Source: Neisseria subflava (GTDB taxonomy: Bacteria > Pseudomonadota > Gammaproteobacteria > Burkholderiales > Neisseriaceae). Taken from it: DNA of 64,000 bases. A program made the translations under genes and the position numbers. The stretch lies in assembly GCF_024205745.1 (NCBI RefSeq), contig NZ_CP073117.1, positions 124,001 through 188,000 of the forward strand. The letters are read 5' to 3'. This document shows, piece by piece, positions 25,250 through 34,158 of the stretch. How positions within the stretch are numbered: the stretch's first letter is position 1; every line of letters begins with the position of its first letter. The notes under the pieces were generated by a model. The model was not told the origin of the DNA and ran no database searches. It was given only the letters and a program-made list of their open reading frames with translations.

Positions 25250-26626
25250 ATGGCAAAAGCCCCCAAAACCATCTACCAATGTTCCGAATGCGGCGGCACT
25301 TCTCCGAAATGGCAGGGTAAATGCCCGCATTGCGGCGAGTGGAACACGCTTCAGGAAAGCCTTGCCGCGCCCGAACCGAAAAACGCCCGCTTCCAATCTT
25401 GGGCGGTGGATACCTCGACCGTCCAATCCCTCTCCGCCGTGACCGCCACCGAAGTGCCGCGCAATCCGACGGGCATGGGCGAACTCGACCGCGTATTGGG
25501 CGGCGGTTTGGTCGATGGTGCGGTCATCCTGCTTGGTGGCGACCCCGGCATCGGCAAATCCACGCTGCTGTTGCAAACCATCGCCAAAATGGCGCAAAGC
25601 CGCAAAGTGCTGTACGTTTCCGGCGAGGAATCCGCCCAACAAGTTGCCCTACGCGCGCAACGTTTGGAACTGCCCACCGAAGGCGTGAACCTGCTTGCCG
25701 AAATCCGTATGGAAGCGATTCAAGCGGCGTTGAAACAGCATCAGCCCGAAGTCGTCGTCATCGACTCCATCCAAACCATGTATTCCGACCAAATCACTTC
25801 CGCCCCCGGCTCCGTGTCGCAGGTGCGTGAATGTGCCGCCCAACTGACGCGCATGGCGAAACAAATGGGCATCGCCATGATACTGGTCGGACACGTGACC
25901 AAAGACGGCGCGATTGCCGGCCCGCGCGTATTGGAGCATATGGTCGATACCGTGCTGTATTTCGAGGGCGACCAGCATTCCAACTACCGTATGATACGCG
26001 CCATCAAAAATCGCTTTGGCGCAGCAAACGAATTGGGCGTGTTTGCCATGACCGAAAACGGTTTGAAAGGCGTATCCAACCCGTCTGCCATCTTCCTCGC
26101 CAGCTACCGCGACGACACGCCCGGCTCGTGCGTTTTGGTCACACAAGAAGGCAGCCGCCCGCTTTTGGTCGAAATTCAGGCATTGGTCGATGACGCACAC
26201 GGCTTTACCCCCAAACGCCTTACCGTCGGTCTCGAACAAAACCGCCTCGCCATGCTGCTCGCCGTCCTCAACCGCCACGGCGGCATCGCCTGCTTCGACC
26301 AAGACGTGTTCCTCAACGCCGTCGGCGGCGTCAAAATCGGCGAACCTGCCGCCGACCTCGCCGTCATCCTCGCCATGCTCTCCAGCTTCCGCAACCGACC
26401 CATGCCTGAAAAAACCGTGGTTTTCGGCGAAATTGGCTTAAGCGGCGAAGTCCGCCCTGTTGCACGCGGACAAGAGCGGCTTAAAGAAGCGGAAAAACTC
26501 GGCTTCAAACGCGCCATCGTTCCAAAAGCCAATATGCCGCGCAATGCCAAAGAGTTTCCAAACCTGAAAATCTACGGCGTCAGCAGTTTGCAGGAAGCGA
26601 TTGACGTTTGTCGTGACGGGGACTAA
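25250..26626 (+). CDS. radA: DNA repair protein RadA
   Basis: 458 residues. N-terminal C4 zinc finger (CSECGGTSPKWQGKCPHCG), RecA-like ATPase core with Walker A GGDPGIGKSTLLLQ and the RadA-specific KNRFG motif (AIKNRFGAANELG), and a C-terminal Lon-protease-like domain (NAVGGVKIGEPAADLAVI). It promotes branch migration in homologous recombination, which fits a naturally transformable species. The ATG follows an AGGGAAAA ribosome site. Confidence 0.97.
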   Translation: MAKAPKTIYQCSECGGTSPKWQGKCPHCGEWNTLQESLAAPEPKNARFQSWAVDTSTVQSLSAVTATEVPRNPTGMGELDRVLGGGLVDGAVILLGGDPGIGKSTLLLQTIAKMAQSRKVLYVSGEESAQQVALRAQRLELPTEGVNLLAEIRMEAIQAALKQHQPEVVVIDSIQTMYSDQITSAPGSVSQVRECAAQLTRMAKQMGIAMILVGHVTKDGAIAGPRVLEHMVDTVLYFEGDQHSNYRMIRAIKNRFGAANELGVFAMTENGLKGVSNPSAIFLASYRDDTPGSCVLVTQEGSRPLLVEIQALVDDAHGFTPKRLTVGLEQNRLAMLLAVLNRHGGIACFDQDVFLNAVGGVKIGEPAADLAVILAMLSSFRNRPMPEKTVVFGEIGLSGEVRPVARGQERLKEAEKLGFKRAIVPKANMPRNAKEFPNLKIYGVSSLQEAIDVCRDGD

Positions 26627-26662
26627 ACCGTTTCGATAATCCGCCTCAAAAAACAATCATCT

Positions 26663-26695
26663 AAAAGGCCGTCTGAAAACTTTCAGACGGCCTCT
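26663..26695. terminator. DUS-pair terminator of radA
   Basis: AAAAGGCCGTCTGAAA and TTTCAGACGGCCT around a 2-nt loop. Confidence 0.8.
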
Positions 26696-26714
26696 CTTTA
26701 AATTTAAATAATTT

Positions 26715-26729
26715 TGTTATATTATAACG
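26715..26729. promoter_or_regulatory. Zur-like operator upstream of the DUF4198 gene
   Basis: TGTTATATTATAACG matches the neisserial Zur consensus TGTTATDNHATAACA at 14 of 15 positions (final G for A). It is 49 bp upstream of the ATG and overlaps a plausible -35 (TTGTTA, 26714-26719). Zinc repression is inferred. Confidence 0.65.
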
Positions 26730-26777
26730 AACTATTTTATTCTATCTTTTCTACACACCGAAAATTGGAGAGAAATC

Positions 26778-27584
26778 ATGAAAAAAACCGCTTTGCTTAT
26801 CGCATCCGCCTTCCTGTTCAGCACTGCCGCACACGCCCATCGCGTTTGGGTTGAAACCGCACACACACATGGCGGCGAATACCTTGAAGCCGAATTGGGC
26901 TATGGCGAATTCCCGGAGCTTGAGCCCATCGCCAAAGACCGCCTGCACATTTTCAGCAAACCCATGCAACTGGTGACTGAAAAAGGCAAAGAAAACATGA
27001 TTCAAAAAGGTACATACAATTACCAATACCGCAGCAAATTGCCCGTTAAAGACGGCAGCTACTTGGTAACCGCCGAATACCAACCGACCTTCTGGTCAAA
27101 AAACAGCGCGGGCTGGAAGCAGGCAAGCATCAAAGAAATGCCTGATGCAAGCTATTGCGAGCAAACCCGTATGTTCGGTAAAAACATCGTCAATGTCGGC
27201 CATGAAAGCGCAGATACCGCCATCATCACCAAGCAAGTCGGCCAACATTTAGAAATCGTACCTTTGGACAACCCTGCCAACGTCCACGTCGGCGAACGCT
27301 TCAAAGTCCGCGTCCTCTTCAATGGCGAGCCGCTGCCCAACGCCACTGTTACCGCTACATTTGACGGCTTCGACACCAGTGACCGCAGCAAAACCCATAA
27401 AACCGAAGCCCAAGCCTTCTCCGATACCACCGATGACAAAGGCGAAGTCAGCATCATTCCATTGCGACAAGGTTTCTGGAAAGCCAGCGTAGAACATAAA
27501 GCTGATTTCCCTGATCAAAGCGTGTGCCAAAAACAGGCGAACTACACTACTTTGACCTTCCAAATCGGTCATTCACATCATTGA
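26778..27584 (+). CDS. DUF4198 periplasmic protein, probably metal-related
   Basis: 268 residues: a cleavable signal peptide ending AHAH, then a DUF4198 beta-sandwich protein (HRVWVETAHTHGGEYLEAEL, PLDNPANVHVGERFKVRVLF, TVTATFDGFDTSD). It is His-rich at both ends of the mature chain, starting HRVW and ending GHSHH, with two cysteine-containing motifs (SYCEQ and SVCQK). DUF4198 proteins are often linked to nickel, cobalt or zinc uptake. A Zur-like box precedes it, and GGAGAG marks the ribosome site. Likely a periplasmic metal-handling protein induced by zinc limitation. Confidence 0.8.
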   Translation: MKKTALLIASAFLFSTAAHAHRVWVETAHTHGGEYLEAELGYGEFPELEPIAKDRLHIFSKPMQLVTEKGKENMIQKGTYNYQYRSKLPVKDGSYLVTAEYQPTFWSKNSAGWKQASIKEMPDASYCEQTRMFGKNIVNVGHESADTAIITKQVGQHLEIVPLDNPANVHVGERFKVRVLFNGEPLPNATVTATFDGFDTSDRSKTHKTEAQAFSDTTDDKGEVSIIPLRQGFWKASVEHKADFPDQSVCQKQANYTTLTFQIGHSHH

Positions 27585-27596
27585 TTTTTCCATAAC

Positions 27597-27628
27597 AAAA
27601 GGCCGTCTGAATATTTCAGACGGCCTTT
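27597..27628. terminator. Bidirectional DUS-pair terminator
   Basis: AAAAGGCCGTCTGAA and TTCAGACGGCCTTT between the converging DUF4198 gene and rluE. Confidence 0.85.
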
Positions 27629-27639
27629 ATTCATCCTAT

Positions 27640-28200
27640 TTAAGGACGATGCGGCGCAAACTGCCATTGTCCCAATTCCAAATTCAAATCAAATAGGTTC
27701 AGACGGCCTATTGCCACGCGGACCAAACGCAAACACGGAAAGCCTGCTTTCGCCGTCATCCTTCGTACTTGGCGATTTTTCCCTTCCGAAATTTTGATTT
27801 CCACCCAAAAATCAGGCACCGACTTGCGCATGCGAATTGGCGGCACGCGCGGCCATAAAACATCCGCTTCGCCTTCTTCCAATACCCTGACCTCGGCCGG
27901 ACGGGTCACAAAATCGCCCAAATCTACGCCACGGCGCAATAAATCCAATTTGGCTTCATCAGGAGAACCCTCCACCTGCGCCCAATAAGTTTTGACCTGC
28001 TTAAATTTCGGGTCGGCAATCTGCGCCTGCAAACGGCCATTATTGGTCAACAGCAGCAAACCCTCGCTGTCCGTATCCAAACGGCCGGCCGGATAAAATC
28101 CCGGTTTCTCGACAAAATCCTTCAGGCACTGATGTTTTTCATGTGCAGAAAACTGACAAATCACACCATAAGGCTTGTTTAGAATAATCAAATCGTTCAT
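27640..28200 (-). CDS. rluE: Pseudouridine synthase of the RsuA/RluB/RluE family
   Basis: 186 residues. The catalytic aspartate lies in AGRLDTDSEGLLLLTNNG; the N-terminus (LIILNKPYGVICQFS) and KISEGKNRQVRRM motif are family features. There is no N-terminal S4 domain, and the length fits RluE, which modifies U2457 of 23S rRNA in E. coli. The position modified here is by analogy. A single DUS at 28208-28219 lies just upstream. Confidence 0.9.
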   Translation of the reverse strand: MNDLIILNKPYGVICQFSAHEKHQCLKDFVEKPGFYPAGRLDTDSEGLLLLTNNGRLQAQIADPKFKQVKTYWAQVEGSPDEAKLDLLRRGVDLGDFVTRPAEVRVLEEGEADVLWPRVPPIRMRKSVPDFWVEIKISEGKNRQVRRMTAKAGFPCLRLVRVAIGRLNLFDLNLELGQWQFAPHRP

Positions 28201-28244
28201 TTCACACTTTCAGACGGCCTTAGATTCCAAGAAATTCCGGATAA

Positions 28245-28274
28245 TAAAAAAGACACCGTATAAACGGTGTCTTT
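28245..28274 (-). terminator. Terminator of tRNA-Ser
   Basis: Stem AAAGACACCG (28249-28258) / CGGTGTCTTT (28265-28274), followed on the minus strand by a T run. Seven bases beyond the tRNA 3' end. Confidence 0.85.
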
Positions 28275-28280
28275 CATATT

Positions 28281-28373
28281 TGGCGGAGTAAGAGGGATTC
28301 GAACCCTCGATGCAGGTTGACCCCACATGCTTCCTTAGCAGGGAAGTGCCTTCAGCCTCTCAGCCATTACTCC
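28281..28373 (-). tRNA. tRNA-Ser (GCU anticodon)
   Basis: 93 nt with encoded CCA. Acceptor GGAGTAA/TTACTCC, D-arm GGCTGAGAGGCTGAAGGC, anticodon stem-loop CTTCC-CTGCTAA-GGAAG (anticodon GCT, reads AGC/AGU), a long class II variable arm, and T-loop GGTTCGAAT. The gene stands alone, with its own terminator. Confidence 0.97.
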
Positions 28374-28571
28374 TAAGGAAGACCGCAATATACGCTTTCT
28401 CCCCTCCTTCGTCAAGCATTACCGCCTCAAACTTTCTTAACGCCATGAAATCATTTAAATAAAAATATAATATTTTTGCATCATCCTATTTTTATACTTC
28501 TTTCATATATGTTAAAATGATTCTGTTTTCTGTAAACCTTTTTTCACACCCCTTATTACAAAGGAGTTCGT

Positions 28572-29084
28572 ATGTTACGTTTTTCTGCTTTAGTTGCCGT
28601 ATCCGCCCTGATGCTTGCCGCTTGCTCACAATCCGGCAATTCCCAACCATCTACTTCCTCCTCTCAAACTTCTACTCAAAAAACAACTGCCGCTGATTCT
28701 GCCTGCCGCAGCATGGGTGAAGGCCATAAAGTCAATGGCAAAGGTCAAAACGATATTTATATGTGTAAAGTCGATGTGGCTTTGAACTCTGCCGAAGCTA
28801 AATCGGCTTTAGATCCTAGCATCCGCGTTCACTACGGCAGCACATCCGGTGCGACTTTGACTTCCCGTCAAATCTCCAACTCAGTCGGCAAAACCCCTGA
28901 TGAAACCTGCCAACGCGCATTCCTGAGCGCAGTTAAACGCTTCCAAAGCACTGCACTTCGTAAAAAAGCCAAATCCGTTCATCTGGTTAGCTACTTTGAC
29001 AAAGTAACCAAAGGCGGTAACGAGTACGAATGCCACATCGCTACATTCAACAGCCGTGTGGTTTTGAAAGGCAGCTTCCACTAA
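28572..29084 (+). CDS. Hypothetical lipoprotein
   Basis: 170 residues with a signal peptide ending in lipobox LAACS, then a Ser/Thr/Gln-rich linker (about residues 20-40). The C-terminal half (DETCQRAFLSAVKRFQS, VHLVSYFDKVTKGGNEYECH, VVLKGSF) resembles a family often mislabelled excinuclease ABC subunit A; it has no ATPase features. Conserved cysteines may form disulfides. AAGGAG precedes the ATG. It lies ahead of the aryl-polyene-like genes, but a terminator follows, so a shared role is unproven. Confidence 0.75.
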   Translation: MLRFSALVAVSALMLAACSQSGNSQPSTSSSQTSTQKTTAADSACRSMGEGHKVNGKGQNDIYMCKVDVALNSAEAKSALDPSIRVHYGSTSGATLTSRQISNSVGKTPDETCQRAFLSAVKRFQSTALRKKAKSVHLVSYFDKVTKGGNEYECHIATFNSRVVLKGSFH

Positions 29085-29092
29085 GCAATGTC

Positions 29093-29129
29093 AAAAATGC
29101 CGGACTTCAACATGAAGTTTGGCATTTTT
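29093..29129 (+). terminator. Rho-independent terminator after the lipoprotein gene
   Basis: AAAAATGCC...GGACTTC pairs with GAAGTTT...GGCATTTTT around the loop AACAT; the stem is 16 bp with two G-T pairs. Only 7 bp remain before the next ATG. Confidence 0.8.
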
Positions 29130-29136
29130 CTATTTT

Positions 29137-29754
29137 ATGGATACAACACCCCTTCAATGCCTGCTGGCCAATCCGTCTTTTGCCGCCTGCTACGACCATG
29201 CGTCTCTAAACGCGGTCGATTCACAACGTTTGGCTGCCACGCCGCAACTGGAGCAGCGTCAAGACTGGCAAGTCAGCCGCGCATTAAAACAGCAAACCGA
29301 TTTACCGACTGTATCGCTGAGCCACAGCCAAGGCTTTGCCGCTTTATTGTGTGTGCCTCATCCCTTAACAGCCGGTGTCGATATCGAATTTATCCGCCCG
29401 CGCGATTTCAAAGCGCTGTCGGCTTTGGTCTGCACGCAGGATGAACAAAACTATTTGGAAACGGCAAACTGGCCGTCTGAAACGTTTTACCGATTGTGGT
29501 GTTTCAAGGAAGCATTGATTAAAGCGGCGAATTTGGGTTTTCCGTCGGATATGAAATCGGTCGGCTATGTTTTCGATTCAGGGCAACCCGTCGGTTTACG
29601 CGCTGGAAAGCAAATCGATTGGCACGGCACAAGCGCGATTTTGGCGGATACGATGGCACTTGCCTGCGTTTGGAAGGAAAAAGCCGTCGCCCTGCAATGG
29701 CAGTTTTTCGGTTCGCTCAAGCCCAATGATTTAACCGACCGGCAAACTATCTAA
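29137..29754 (+). CDS. 4'-phosphopantetheinyl transferase superfamily protein
   Basis: 205 residues from the ATG at 29137 (MDTTPLQCLLANPSF). The Mg-binding motif GVDIEFIRPRDF and the downstream WCFKEALIKAANLGF define the Sfp-type transferase fold, which loads CoA-derived phosphopantetheine onto acyl carrier proteins. A lone enzyme of this kind next to a ketosynthase, an MMPL exporter and a DUF3261 lipoprotein is the arrangement of aryl polyene clusters. It could also serve other carrier proteins. Confidence 0.87.
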   Translation: MDTTPLQCLLANPSFAACYDHASLNAVDSQRLAATPQLEQRQDWQVSRALKQQTDLPTVSLSHSQGFAALLCVPHPLTAGVDIEFIRPRDFKALSALVCTQDEQNYLETANWPSETFYRLWCFKEALIKAANLGFPSDMKSVGYVFDSGQPVGLRAGKQIDWHGTSAILADTMALACVWKEKAVALQWQFFGSLKPNDLTDRQTI

Positions 29755-29848
29755 CAACTGACAAAATAATAATAATCTGATTTAATTTACTGCACTTTAT
29801 ACTTATTCCACACACCAACAGCAGCATTTGCAAAAGGCCGTCTGAACG

Positions 29849-32167
29849 ATGAATCTTCGCCTCCTAAACCGCCTCTATACTGCCCTTATCCTGTTTCTTA
29901 CCCTGTTTTTGGTTTATGCCTTTGCTTCACAAGCGCGCATCCAAACCGATTTGACCGCGTTGTTGCCAAGCGAGCAGCAACCCGATGCCTTACTGACGGC
30001 TGCAGATAAAGCAGCAGAAGCGCAGCTTAATTCGCAAGTCATTTTGCTTGCCGGTAGTACCGATGCCGAAACCGCTTTTCAGACGGCCTCACAAATTGAC
30101 GACGCATGGCGCAAAAGCGGCGTATTTGAACAAGTCGACAGCAGCATGACGCCGAATTTGGACAAAGTACGGGCGGATATGCAGAAGCTGAGCTTGGCGG
30201 TTTTGCCGCAAGACGAAATACGCCTGCTGTTTGAGCAGCCGCAAGCCTATTTTCAAGCGCGTGCAGAAGCCGCGGCCAATCCGTTTGCCGCGCCCTCCCC
30301 TTTGTCTTTAGAACAAGACTGGCTGGGCTTCGGACGCTTTGTTGCCGACAAAGCCAATCCGCAAAGCCGTTTGCAGTGGGACATGGACAACGGTATGCTG
30401 TTTGCCGAAGATAAAGGCAAAACTTGGGTATTCTTGCGCGGACGGCTCGCCGGTGGTGATCAATTTTCCGGCAACGATGCCCTCTTACCGCTGATGGCAC
30501 AAAGCCGTCAAATCGCTTCGGAAAACGGCGCAGAAACCTTAAGCGCAGGTGGCGCATTGTTTGCCGCCGTATCCAAAGCAGCTGCAGAAAAAGAAAGTCG
30601 GCTGATGAGTATGGTCGGGCTTGGGCTGACCTTTGCGCTGCTGTTGTGGGTCTTCCGCAGCGGCCGCGTGTTTTTGCTGTCCTTGCCGCTGGCAGCCGGT
30701 ATGTTGACCGGATTGGCGGTTGCGTTATTAACCTTCGGTGAAGTGCATATCCTGACCATCGTCATCGGCACCAGCCTGGTGGGTATGTTGGTGGATTTCC
30801 CGTTGCACTGGCTGGCTCCGTCGGTATTCGGGCCGTCTGAAAAGACCGTTTGGCAGGCTGAATCGGCAATGAAACATGTCTTGCCGAGTTTTGCCGTCAG
30901 CCTGACAATTACCGTCTTGGGCTACGCGCTGCTGTGGTTTACCCCTTTGCCTGTATTGCGCCAAACCGCGGTATTTTCAGGCTTCGCTTTATTTGGCGCG
31001 TTTGGTGCCACCGTTTTATGGCTGCCGCCGCTGTTTCGCCGCTACCGTGCTAAAACCGTGCCTTTTGCCGCATTAACCGAAAAGCTCTATTCCTTGTCAG
31101 GCCGTCTGAAAAACCGCCTGCACAAACGCGGCTGGTTAATCGTAGGCGGAATTTTGCTGACAGTCGGACTGTGGCGCAGCGACTGGCGTGATGACATCCG
31201 TCAATGGGTTAATATGCCGACCGCGATGTTGACCGAAGTACAACAAATCGGCCAGTTGAGCGGCACGGATTTTGGCGGCAAATATTTGGTAGCCGAAGCA
31301 CAAAGCGAAGATGCCCTGTTGAAGAAAACCGCCGAACTTGGCCGCGCCCTGCAGCCCTTAATCGCGCAAGGCAAACTTTCCGGCATCCAATCGCCCGACC
31401 AATTCATCCTGCCGACAACGGAACAGCAAAAACTGCAAAACCGCCTGCGCGAATTGACCAAATTGCCTGATAGCTGGAAACCGCTCACAGAAATCGGTAT
31501 TCCGCGCAAAACCATGCGTGATGCCCTGCTGCAAGCTGCTGATACGCAACCATTGTCGCTTTCAGACGGCCTGAATACCGATTTGGCAGAAGCTTGGCGT
31601 TCCTTGTATTTGGGCGAAGTGGAACCAGGCCGTTTTGCTGCCGTCGTGCGTTTGAACGGCATGGCCGATGAAGCCGCCGTACGCGCCGCAGTGCAACACG
31701 TCTCCGGCATACATTGGGCAGACAAACGCGCCCACTTAAACGAGCTTTTCCATCACACGCGCAATCAGGCCGCATGGTTGAAACTGGCTTCCTATGCCTT
31801 GGCATGGCTGCTCTTGTGGAAAATGTTTGGTTTCAAACGCGGCAGCAAAATCCTTGCCGTGCCACTGGCCGCCGCCATCTGCACCGTTGCCGTACTCGGT
31901 TTGGCCGGTATTCCCGTCAGCCTGTTTGCCATGTTCGGCCTGCTTTTAGTGTCCGCCATCGGCGTGGACTATGCCGTCTATGCCGCCACCGCACACCACA
32001 GCGCGCCGGCAAAATTAGGCGGTATGCTGCTTGCCGCCGCAACAACAGCCATTTCCTTTGCCCTGCTCGCCATCAGCAGCACGCCCGCCGTTGCCGCGTT
32101 CGGCATGACGGTTACCATCGGCGTGGCATTCAATATTTGGCTGGCAGGCACATTGTTGAAAAATTAG
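29849..32167 (+). CDS. MMPL/RND-type exporter of the aryl polyene type
   Basis: 772 residues. Twelve-helix RND layout in two halves: an N-terminal anchor, a periplasmic domain (RIQTDLTALLPSEQQPD), a membrane bundle (VGLGLTFALLLWVFRSG, TIVIGTSLVGMLVDFPLHW), a second periplasmic domain and a final membrane bundle (LFAMFGLLLVSAIGVDYAVY). The short acidic motifs in helices (VDFP, GVDYA) fit proton-driven MMPL exporters, and this sub-group is found in aryl polyene clusters, where it is thought to flip the lipid. A DUS (29836-29847) overlaps the ribosome site region. Confidence 0.88.
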   Translation: MNLRLLNRLYTALILFLTLFLVYAFASQARIQTDLTALLPSEQQPDALLTAADKAAEAQLNSQVILLAGSTDAETAFQTASQIDDAWRKSGVFEQVDSSMTPNLDKVRADMQKLSLAVLPQDEIRLLFEQPQAYFQARAEAAANPFAAPSPLSLEQDWLGFGRFVADKANPQSRLQWDMDNGMLFAEDKGKTWVFLRGRLAGGDQFSGNDALLPLMAQSRQIASENGAETLSAGGALFAAVSKAAAEKESRLMSMVGLGLTFALLLWVFRSGRVFLLSLPLAAGMLTGLAVALLTFGEVHILTIVIGTSLVGMLVDFPLHWLAPSVFGPSEKTVWQAESAMKHVLPSFAVSLTITVLGYALLWFTPLPVLRQTAVFSGFALFGAFGATVLWLPPLFRRYRAKTVPFAALTEKLYSLSGRLKNRLHKRGWLIVGGILLTVGLWRSDWRDDIRQWVNMPTAMLTEVQQIGQLSGTDFGGKYLVAEAQSEDALLKKTAELGRALQPLIAQGKLSGIQSPDQFILPTTEQQKLQNRLRELTKLPDSWKPLTEIGIPRKTMRDALLQAADTQPLSLSDGLNTDLAEAWRSLYLGEVEPGRFAAVVRLNGMADEAAVRAAVQHVSGIHWADKRAHLNELFHHTRNQAAWLKLASYALAWLLLWKMFGFKRGSKILAVPLAAAICTVAVLGLAGIPVSLFAMFGLLLVSAIGVDYAVYAATAHHSAPAKLGGMLLAAATTAISFALLAISSTPAVAAFGMTVTIGVAFNIWLAGTLLKN

Positions 32168-32300
32168 ACAAAAAATAAAGACGATTAAATTAAGGCGATA
32201 TTTTGTTTCAACTTCTATCGTCACGTTGTAAGAGGCCGTCTGAAAAACTTCAGATGCTGGTTTAAACATTATTTATCATTAAAATCAAAGGTATTTTAAA

Positions 32301-33539
32301 ATGTCCGTAGAATTTGACGTTGCCGTTATCGGCGCAGGCCCTTCGGGTTCGGTTGCTTCTGCTTTGCTGAACAAACAAGGCTTTAAAGTTTGCGTATTGG
32401 AAAAACAACATTTCCCGCGCTTTGTCATCGGCGAAAGCCTGCTGCCGCATTGCATGGAAATGTTGGAAGAAGCCGGTTTTGCCGATGCAGTGCATGCCGA
32501 GCCCAGCTTTCAATTTAAAGACGGCGCTGCGTTTTCATGGGGCAGCCGTTACACAGATTTCAACTTTACTGAAAAATTTTCAGACGGCCCCGGTACTATT
32601 TATCAAGTGCGCCGCGGCATCTTCGACAAAATCCTGATTGATGAAGCGGCAAAACAAGGCATCAATGTCCGCTTTGGACATGGTGTAACCGCGTTTGACA
32701 ACAGCGGCGATGTGGCACGTTTGAGCGTTGCGACCGATACAGGTGAAAACTATGAACTGACCGCCAAATTTGTTTTGGATGCCAGCGGTTACGGCCGCGT
32801 CCTGCCCCGCCTTTTGGACTTGGAAAGCCCGTCCGAGCTGCCTCCGCGCCAAGCCCACTTCACGCATATCGACGACAACATCACCAGCCCGAAATTCGAC
32901 CGCAACAAAATCCTGATCAACACGCATCCTGAACATCGCGATGTCTGGATTTGGCTGATTCCTTTCGGCGACAACCGTTGCTCCATCGGCGTTGTCGGCA
33001 CGCCCGACAAACTGGCCGGCGAATCAGAAGCCGTGTTGAAAAAATTTGTGTACGAATGCCCGATGCTGGCGGAAATTTTAGATAAAGCAGTTTGGGAGAA
33101 CGACTTCCCGTTCCGCTCTATTCAAGGTTACTCTGCCAACGTGAAAACCTTATACGGCAAACACTTCGCTCTTTTGGGCAACGCCGCCGAATTCCTCGAC
33201 CCCGTTTTCTCCTCCGGCGTGACCATTGCCCTACACTCTGCCAAACTGGCTGCCGATTTACTGGGCAAACAGCTCAAAGGCGAAGCCGCAGATTGGCAAA
33301 CCGAATTTGCCGACCAACTGATGATCGGCGTGAACGCATTCCGCACTTATGTAAACGGCTGGTACGATTTCCGCTTCCAAAACGCCATCTATGCGCCCAA
33401 CCGCAGCCCTGAAATCAGCCGCATGATTTCATCTATTCTGGCAGGCTACGCTTGGGACACGAACAATCCATTCGTGGAAAAATCCGAGCAACGCTTGTCC
33501 ACACTTGCCGCATTGGTGGGCGATTTGAAGGTAGAATAA
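32301..33539 (+). CDS. FAD-dependent oxidoreductase (halogenase/geranylgeranyl reductase-like)
   Basis: 412 residues. An N-terminal dinucleotide-binding fold (VIGAGPSGSVASALLNKQG) binds FAD; EKQHFPRFVIGESLLPHCME and RRGIFDKILIDEAAKQG are the flavin-halogenase-like motifs; the second FAD contact is LLGNAAEFLDPVFSSGV. Such enzymes occur in aryl polyene and related polyketide pathways, possibly for ring formation or tailoring. No WxWxIP halogenase motif was found, so halogenation is unlikely. Confidence 0.85.
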   Translation: MSVEFDVAVIGAGPSGSVASALLNKQGFKVCVLEKQHFPRFVIGESLLPHCMEMLEEAGFADAVHAEPSFQFKDGAAFSWGSRYTDFNFTEKFSDGPGTIYQVRRGIFDKILIDEAAKQGINVRFGHGVTAFDNSGDVARLSVATDTGENYELTAKFVLDASGYGRVLPRLLDLESPSELPPRQAHFTHIDDNITSPKFDRNKILINTHPEHRDVWIWLIPFGDNRCSIGVVGTPDKLAGESEAVLKKFVYECPMLAEILDKAVWENDFPFRSIQGYSANVKTLYGKHFALLGNAAEFLDPVFSSGVTIALHSAKLAADLLGKQLKGEAADWQTEFADQLMIGVNAFRTYVNGWYDFRFQNAIYAPNRSPEISRMISSILAGYAWDTNNPFVEKSEQRLSTLAALVGDLKVE

Positions 33540-33550
33540 TGACGAATGCC

Positions 33551-33592
33551 TTTCAGACGGCCAAGCCTGAGAACAGAACAGGCCGTCTGAAA
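33551..33592. repeat. Inverted DUS pair between the oxidoreductase and lipoprotein genes
   Basis: TTCAGACGGCC (33552-33562) and GGCCGTCTGAA (33581-33591); may end the oxidoreductase transcript or just attenuate it. Confidence 0.6.
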
Positions 33593-33636
33593 CTTCATCC
33601 ACACCATTAAATATTTTGACCGATAGATAAAACCTT

Positions 33637-34155
33637 ATGCGATTTATCCCTTTGCTTGCCGCACTGCTGCTTTCCGCATGCGCAACTTCGCTCCCCCATC
33701 CGCAAACGCTGCCGCCGCTTTCTAAAGAAGGCCAATGGTTCAAACTCGAGCAGACCAATGCGGCAGGGCAAACCGTTCAAACCAATCTCTTGGCAGTCGA
33801 GCCTCATTCAGACGGCATCCGCTTTGTCCAAACCGATGCACTGGGTGCGCCAGTATCGCGTCAATCGGTCAGCACCAAAGGTTGGAAAAATGACGGTTTT
33901 GTGATGCCCAATGCCACTTCACGCCGACTATTTGCCGCCCTATTGCCGCTTTTGGCCGCCGAACACGCCGCCACGCTTTACCCTGAAGCCCGTCAACAAA
34001 ATGCCACTAATCAAGGCTTCTGCCCTGACGGCAAAGGCGCGGTGTTCAGCTACCGCGAGCGTGATTTGTGGTGTGTCGCCCACCATTCCGAACAATTCCT
34101 TATCGGCTTCCCCGACCAAACTTTCTGGACGGTCAGTCCGATTGCAGAAGACTAA
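33637..34155 (+). CDS. DUF3261 lipoprotein
   Basis: 172 residues with a signal peptide and lipobox LLSAC. The mature part (WFKLEQTNAAGQTVQTNLL, DGIRFVQTDALGAPV) matches DUF3261, a family encoded in aryl polyene clusters next to LolA-like and MMPL genes and presumed to act in outer-membrane delivery of the lipid. It overlaps its environment closely: the ketosynthase ATG follows the stop by 3 bp, so they are cotranscribed. An AT-dialect DUS lies inside (33807-33818). Confidence 0.83.
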   Translation: MRFIPLLAALLLSACATSLPHPQTLPPLSKEGQWFKLEQTNAAGQTVQTNLLAVEPHSDGIRFVQTDALGAPVSRQSVSTKGWKNDGFVMPNATSRRLFAALLPLLAAEHAATLYPEARQQNATNQGFCPDGKGAVFSYRERDLWCVAHHSEQFLIGFPDQTFWTVSPIAED

Positions 34156-34158
34156 TTC

